Shown one piece after another: positions 60,660-64,000 of a stretch of DNA of 64,000 nt; the stretch's first letter is position 1; each line of letters starts with the position of its first letter. The DNA is from Carboxylicivirga linearis (GTDB lineage Bacteria; Bacteroidota; Bacteroidia; Bacteroidales; Marinilabiliaceae): the NCBI RefSeq assembly GCF_018271995.1, contig NZ_JAGUCO010000005.1, positions 62,001 to 126,000 of the forward strand, written 5' to 3'. The position numbers were made by a program, and so were the translations under genes. The notes below the pieces were generated by a model that saw nothing but the letters and a program-made list of their open reading frames with translations, was not told where the DNA came from and searched no databases.

Positions 60660-61130
60660 ATGTGGATGAAAAGATATGTGGAGCAGTTGGTTGAGGATTT
60701 AGAAGTTACTCTGGAAAATGCCGGTAATAAATTATCTTTATTTTTCGATACTTCGGATAGTACAGATTATTTCCCAATAACAGACGAAGATGAAGGCGGA
60801 ATACTGATTTCTGATCTTATTGGGATGGAGAAATTTGTTTTTCCAAAAGTTGATTACCTGAATGATATTGAAGCTTATGAATTAAGTAACATGATGGTTA
60901 AGGTATTTAACGCATATGGTTTAAATCCAATTTTCTGGAATGAGGTATCTGACAAAATACGATATGGTCAGTTAAGAGATTATATTGACCATGTAGTTTA
61001 TCCTGAAAAAGGCGCTTTAGTTGATTTGGAAATGTGTGACTATTTACCTGATCATTGCCCTTTTGCTTCTATCTGCCCAATATTAAGTAAAAGAAGTACT
61101 TGTTGTGGAAGCAGAAGAAAAAGGGCGTAA
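60660..61130 (+). CDS. Uncharacterised protein with C-terminal Cys cluster
   Basis: A 156-residue protein I do not recognise. It begins with a helical, acidic region (MWMKRYVEQLVEDLEVTL, FDTSDSTDYFPITDEDEGG), has a mixed middle, and ends in a cluster of five Cys (C126, C133, C139, C148, C149) and His132, in an otherwise polar and basic tail. This suits a zinc or iron-sulfur site. M3 is an alternative start. Its stop codon is inside a bidirectional terminator stem. It stands alone and has codon use like its neighbours, so it is probably a genuine gene. Confidence 0.65.
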   Translation: MWMKRYVEQLVEDLEVTLENAGNKLSLFFDTSDSTDYFPITDEDEGGILISDLIGMEKFVFPKVDYLNDIEAYELSNMMVKVFNAYGLNPIFWNEVSDKIRYGQLRDYIDHVVYPEKGALVDLEMCDYLPDHCPFASICPILSKRSTCCGSRRKRA

Positions 61131-61141
61131 GATACGCCCTT
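61121..61141. terminator. Bidirectional terminator overlapping a stop codon
   Basis: AAGGGCGTA (61121-61129) pairs with TACGCCCTT (61133-61141). The left arm contains part of the TAA stop of the Cys-cluster gene, and the structure lies between it and the convergent TerB-like gene. An A run precedes it (good for the minus strand). Confidence 0.8.
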
Positions 61142-61147
61142 GATTAT

Positions 61148-61555
61148 TTATTTTAGTAAAGATTCAACATCTTCGAACTGAATCAATTCCTTTTCTTTAC
61201 TTTTTACGAAGCTCAATACCTGGTCAACCTTTTCTCGATTAATATTTAGTCGTGAACCAAGATTACGGCACATCTCCAATTCTTTCTCATCTATATTTAA
61301 ATCAACTTTCATAAGCTGAATAACTCTGAAGAACAGGAAGAATCTATCTTTTTCAGTGCTCGGTAGTTGAAAATTGAACTTGTCAATATTGGTTTTTATT
61401 TCGTCCAGTTCTGATGGTTTTACTCCCATGCTAACCGTAACAAATCCCAACCACATATTTTCAGCAGCTGTTAACTTATCATCCGCATTAGCCATTTTTA
61501 TTAGGGTGGCAACGTAGCATTTCTTTTCATCAAAATAGTCAGAGAATTGTAACAT
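61148..61555 (-). CDS. TerB-like protein
   Basis: A 135-residue helical protein of the tellurite-resistance TerB/DjlA-like fold. Family-like segments are KMANADDKLTAAENMWLG near the N-terminus and MKVDLNIDEKELEMCRNLGSRLNI in the second half, each with acidic patches that may bind Ca or Mg. The function is unknown; these domains are linked to metal or stress response. No other ter gene is nearby. Confidence 0.75.
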   Translation of the reverse strand: MLQFSDYFDEKKCYVATLIKMANADDKLTAAENMWLGFVTVSMGVKPSELDEIKTNIDKFNFQLPSTEKDRFFLFFRVIQLMKVDLNIDEKELEMCRNLGSRLNINREKVDQVLSFVKSKEKELIQFEDVESLLK

Positions 61556-61627
61556 TTTATCAAGTTTAGATTAGAATTACGATTTAAATATACCATATTA
61601 TCCAATCTATTTAATAAAATATTTCCA

Positions 61628-62083
61628 TTATTCTCCATCCGGAATAAATAGTAATGAAATAGAATTAACACAATGTCGGGTGTTTTTTTGAGTAAATCCT
61701 TCACCCAAAAACACATGCCCCAAATGACCTTTGCATGTCGAACATATTATCTCAGTTCTTCTGCCATCGGCATCAGGTAATCGTGTAACTGCTCCTTCTA
61801 TTTCATCATCAAAACTGGGCCATCCACAATGCGAATCAAATTTATCACTCGATTTATATAAGGGCGCATTACATTGTTTACATACATAGGTTCCTTTTTC
61901 TTTATTATCAGTGTATTCACCGGTGTATGGTAACTCTGTTCCTTTATGCAGAATTACTCGTTGTTCTTCCAGAGTTAAAGGATTGAATTTAATTTTGCTT
62001 GAATCTTGTTGAGCCATAACTGTGTTCGCTAACATTAGAGTTACTAGAAACGATATAATATAAATGTATATTGTCTTCATCAT
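61628..62083 (-). CDS. msrB: Secreted methionine (R)-sulfoxide reductase
   Basis: A 151-residue MsrB. A signal peptide (about 1-24, ending VMA) sends it to the periplasm. Zinc is held by C68/C71 and C114/C117, the catalytic Cys is C138 in TRHCVNSISL, and C86 in DSHCGWPSF can act as resolving Cys. It repairs oxidised methionine in envelope proteins. It is a single-domain form without MsrA. A membrane donor of electrons is not visible. Confidence 0.93.
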   Translation of the reverse strand: MMKTIYIYIISFLVTLMLANTVMAQQDSSKIKFNPLTLEEQRVILHKGTELPYTGEYTDNKEKGTYVCKQCNAPLYKSSDKFDSHCGWPSFDDEIEGAVTRLPDADGRRTEIICSTCKGHLGHVFLGEGFTQKNTRHCVNSISLLFIPDGE

Positions 62084-62407
62084 AGCATCTTACTTAGTTA
62101 AAAAACAACCATTTCTTTCGTTTACTTAAACTAATTATAAATAAAGCAAAACAGCTTAGATTTTGTTCAATGCTTTTAGATACTAAAAGTATTGTTGATG
62201 CCTAATTGTATTTGCGCTTGTAAAAGTCAGTAATACAATATAATGAATAATGTGAGGAATTGATATTAGATTAAAAGTTAAGAATTGATAAAAGATAGAT
62301 ATGTTGTTTAAGTAATAGAAAATCAAGTGGTAAAGCGTCGTATTGTTAATTCGCTTATTTTAATATATTTGTCAACTGTTAATAATTCTTTACCAAAAAT
62401 TGAAACG
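62084..62407. other. Intergenic region between msrB and etfB
   Basis: A 324-nt AT-rich divergent spacer. The etfB -7 box lies at 62364-62371. I see no further ORF or RNA gene; the in-frame extension of etfB from 62327 is not thought to be translated. Confidence 0.6.
62364..62371 (+). promoter_or_regulatory. -7 box of etfB
   Basis: TATATTTG, a full consensus match, 36 nt before the ATG at 62408, with ATTG 18 nt upstream (62342-62345) as weak -33. Its position inside the longer frame supports the 62408 start. Confidence 0.5.
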
Positions 62408-63280
62408 ATGGGATTAAATGTAATTGTTCTTGCCAAGCAAGTGCCGGACACCCGAAATGTGGGCAAAGATGCCATGAAAGCAGACGGGACAGTCAACCGT
62501 GCAGCCTTGCCGGCAATTTTCAATCCTGAGGATTTGAATGCACTTGAGCAAGCCCTAAGATTGAAAGATAAGTACCCTGGTACTACAATCACTATTTTAA
62601 CTATGGGGCCGGGACGTGCTGCCGATATTATCAGAGAAGGTTTATATCGGGGAGCTGACAATGGTTACCTGCTAACCGACCGCGCTTTTGCCGGTTCTGA
62701 TACTTTGGCAACTTCTTACGCATTATCTTGTGCCCTTAAGAAAATGAGTAAGATTGACCTTATTATCGCAGGTCGTCAGGCCATTGATGGTGATACAGCA
62801 CAAGTAGGACCACAGGTAGCTGAGAAATTAGGATTACCACAAGTAACATATGCCGAGGAAGTATTATCGGCCGAAACAGGTAAGATTACTATTAGAAGAA
62901 GACTGGAAAGAGGTGTTGAAACTGTTGAAATGCCTTTACCGGGTGTTATAACAGTTAATGCCAGTGCCCCCGAATGTCGTCCGCGAAATGCCAAGCTACT
63001 AATGAAATTTAAACATGCCCGCACTATTACCGAGCGTCAGAATGAAGCGGAAGATTATATTGATTTAACGGCTGATCGTCCGTATCTGAATATTGAAGAG
63101 TGGAGTGTTAATGATATCGAAACCGATATGAACTGGTTAGGTTTATCCGGTTCACCAACCAAGGTGAAAAAGATTGAAAATGTCGTATTTCAGGCTAAGG
63201 AAGCAAAACGCTTAACTCCGGCCGACGAGGAAATGGACGAATTAATGAAAGAACTTATTGCTAACCATACAATCGGCTAA
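62408..63280 (+). CDS. etfB: Electron transfer flavoprotein beta subunit
   Basis: A 290-residue ETF beta/FixA protein, the smaller subunit that binds AMP or a second FAD. Motifs: NVIVLAKQVPDTRNVGKDAMKADGTVNR at the start, NPEDLNALEQALRLKD, TMGPGRAADIIREGLYRGAD, and AGRQAIDGDTAQVGPQVAEKLGLP, the ETF beta signature. With ETF alpha it passes electrons between acyl-CoA or similar dehydrogenases and the respiratory chain, or takes part in electron bifurcation. The ATG at 62408 is preferred to 62327 because a -7 box lies between them and the family begins at this Met. Confidence 0.95.
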   Translation: MGLNVIVLAKQVPDTRNVGKDAMKADGTVNRAALPAIFNPEDLNALEQALRLKDKYPGTTITILTMGPGRAADIIREGLYRGADNGYLLTDRAFAGSDTLATSYALSCALKKMSKIDLIIAGRQAIDGDTAQVGPQVAEKLGLPQVTYAEEVLSAETGKITIRRRLERGVETVEMPLPGVITVNASAPECRPRNAKLLMKFKHARTITERQNEAEDYIDLTADRPYLNIEEWSVNDIETDMNWLGLSGSPTKVKKIENVVFQAKEAKRLTPADEEMDELMKELIANHTIG

Positions 63281-63301
63281 TCGATTTAGAAATCATTAAA
63301 C

Positions 63302-64000
63302 ATGAACAACGTATTTGTTATTTGCGAAGTAGATGAGGGAAAGATTGCCGATGTTAGCCTGGAGCTAATGACCAAAGGCCGTTCCCTTGCCAACCAGCTA
63401 AAATGTAAGTTAGAAGCATTAGTGCTGGGTCATAATTTAAAAGGAATAGAAAAAGAGTTATATCCATACGGAGCCGATGTGGTTCATATTGGCGATGACG
63501 AAAGACTGGATCCATATACTACTCTTCCACATACATCTGTTATTGTTGATTTATTTAAAAAGGAAGAGCCACAAATAGCTTTGTTAGGTGCTTCCACATT
63601 TGGTCGCGATTTAGGTCCGCGAGTGTCATCGGCTCTTCAGAGTGGTTTAACAGCCGATTGTACTTCATTGGAAATTGGACCTCATGAAGATAAAAAAGCC
63701 GGTAAAACATACGAAGATCTTTTGTATCAGATTCGTCCTGCATTTGGTGGTAATATTGTTGCTACCATTATCAACCCTGATTGTCGCCCTCAGATGGCAA
63801 CGGTTAGAGAGGGTGTGATGAAGAAAGAAATCTATGATGCTACGTATAAAGGAAAGGTGAGTAAAATAGAGGTTGACAAAATTCTTAAACCTGAAGATTT
63901 GGTGGTGAACGTGATTGAACGTCACATGGAAAAATCAAAGGTGAACATTAAAAACTCATCCATCATTGTTTCCGGTGGATATGGAGTGGGTTCAAAAGAG
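63302..64000 (+). CDS. etfA: Electron transfer flavoprotein alpha subunit (3' end missing)
   Basis: The first 233 residues of ETF alpha/FixB, cut by the right window end. It starts 21 nt after the etfB stop. Family features: NNVFVICEVDEGKIADVSLELM at the start, LLGASTFGRDLGPRVSSALQSGLTADCTSL and YQIRPAFGGNIVATIINPDCRPQMATVREGVM, with the FAD-binding region starting at SSIIVSGGYGVGSKE. The partner genes to the right should reveal whether it serves an acyl-CoA dehydrogenase. Confidence 0.95.
   Translation, partial: MNNVFVICEVDEGKIADVSLELMTKGRSLANQLKCKLEALVLGHNLKGIEKELYPYGADVVHIGDDERLDPYTTLPHTSVIVDLFKKEEPQIALLGASTFGRDLGPRVSSALQSGLTADCTSLEIGPHEDKKAGKTYEDLLYQIRPAFGGNIVATIINPDCRPQMATVREGVMKKEIYDATYKGKVSKIEVDKILKPEDLVVNVIERHMEKSKVNIKNSSIIVSGGYGVGSKE

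Noticed and set aside
61148-61555. Tellurite-resistance operon
   Set aside because: Only a TerB-like domain is present. No terC, terD or terZ homologue is near, so no resistance system is claimed.
62327-62407. 27-codon N-terminal extension of EtfB
   Set aside because: ETF beta proteins start at MGLNVIVLAKQ, and a -7 promoter box lies inside the extension, so it would not be transcribed.
1-64000. tRNA, rRNA, CRISPR, IS or phage elements
   Set aside because: I looked through all gaps for clover-leaf cores, regular spaced repeats, transposase or integrase motifs and terminal repeats and found none that I could support.

Overview
The window looks like a contiguous chromosomal segment of an AT-rich Bacteroidota, most likely of the Bacteroidales/Marinilabiliales type. 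The support is a SusC/SusD/SusE polysaccharide utilisation locus (PUL), a hybrid two-component regulator, a type IX secretion (T9SS) C-terminal signal, an S46 dipeptidyl peptidase, many lipoproteins, weak Shine-Dalgarno signals, and several promoters of the Bacteroidota form TTTG-N17..21-TAnnTTTG. No rRNA, tRNA, CRISPR array, insertion sequence, integrase or phage gene was found. Two genes are cut by the window ends: an MFS sugar porter on the left and ETF alpha on the right.

Layout. 1-5.1 kb: the end of a XylE-like sugar symporter, a beta-propeller sensor histidine kinase and a LytTR response regulator. 5.1-13 kb: housekeeping genes (TrmH, HU, DHFR-like, acetyltransferase, IMPACT family, then a KdsC-UbiA-Maf-S46 peptidase run). 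13-24.4 kb: a large secreted T9SS enzyme candidate, DUF1697, a zinc-ribbon protein, Ssb, a SulP transporter, a secreted HExxH protein, an MsbA-like ABC exporter, PurB and an EI24 protein. 24.4-40.3 kb: a complete PUL predicted to act on beta-1,4-galactan, made of a divergent hybrid regulator, GH53, GH2, SusC, SusD, SusE and a second GH53. 40.3-45 kb: DgkA and a biotin-dependent carboxyltransferase operon (12S-like subunit, 62-residue small protein, 5S plus biotin carrier fusion) suited to propionate/succinate metabolism. 45-54.3 kb: phosphoesterase lipoprotein, beta-barrel-like protein, GH43, NfeD, Tag glycosylase, FAH-family enzyme, DnaQ-like exonuclease, a PorE-like protein without OmpA domain, and an exported superoxide dismutase. 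54.3-64 kb: a KefG/KefB-type potassium efflux pair, a sigma-54 activator with a degenerate receiver, DUF2520, GNAT, a LutA-like CCG protein, a Cys-cluster protein, TerB-like, a secreted MsrB, and EtfB/EtfA.

How the genes fit together. In the PUL, the surface GH53 lipoproteins should cut galactan, SusD/SusE bind the pieces, SusC imports them, and the GH2 enzyme releases galactose. The regulator should sense the oligosaccharides and act at the 28.4-28.7 kb divergent region, where I see repeated TATGAAC-AATGTGT motifs. The carboxyltransferase operon lacks a biotin carboxylase and a membrane sodium-pump subunit, so a methylmalonyl-CoA:pyruvate transcarboxylase is the simplest reading.

I did not find an obviously new multi-gene defence or mobile system. 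The best candidates for something undescribed are the uncharacterised catalytic domain at 13.2-16.0 kb, the susC leader with its palindrome and mini-ORF, the candidate regulator-binding repeats, the non-phosphorylatable sigma-54 activator and the small carboxyltransferase subunit. All functions were read from sequence by eye, without database searches.
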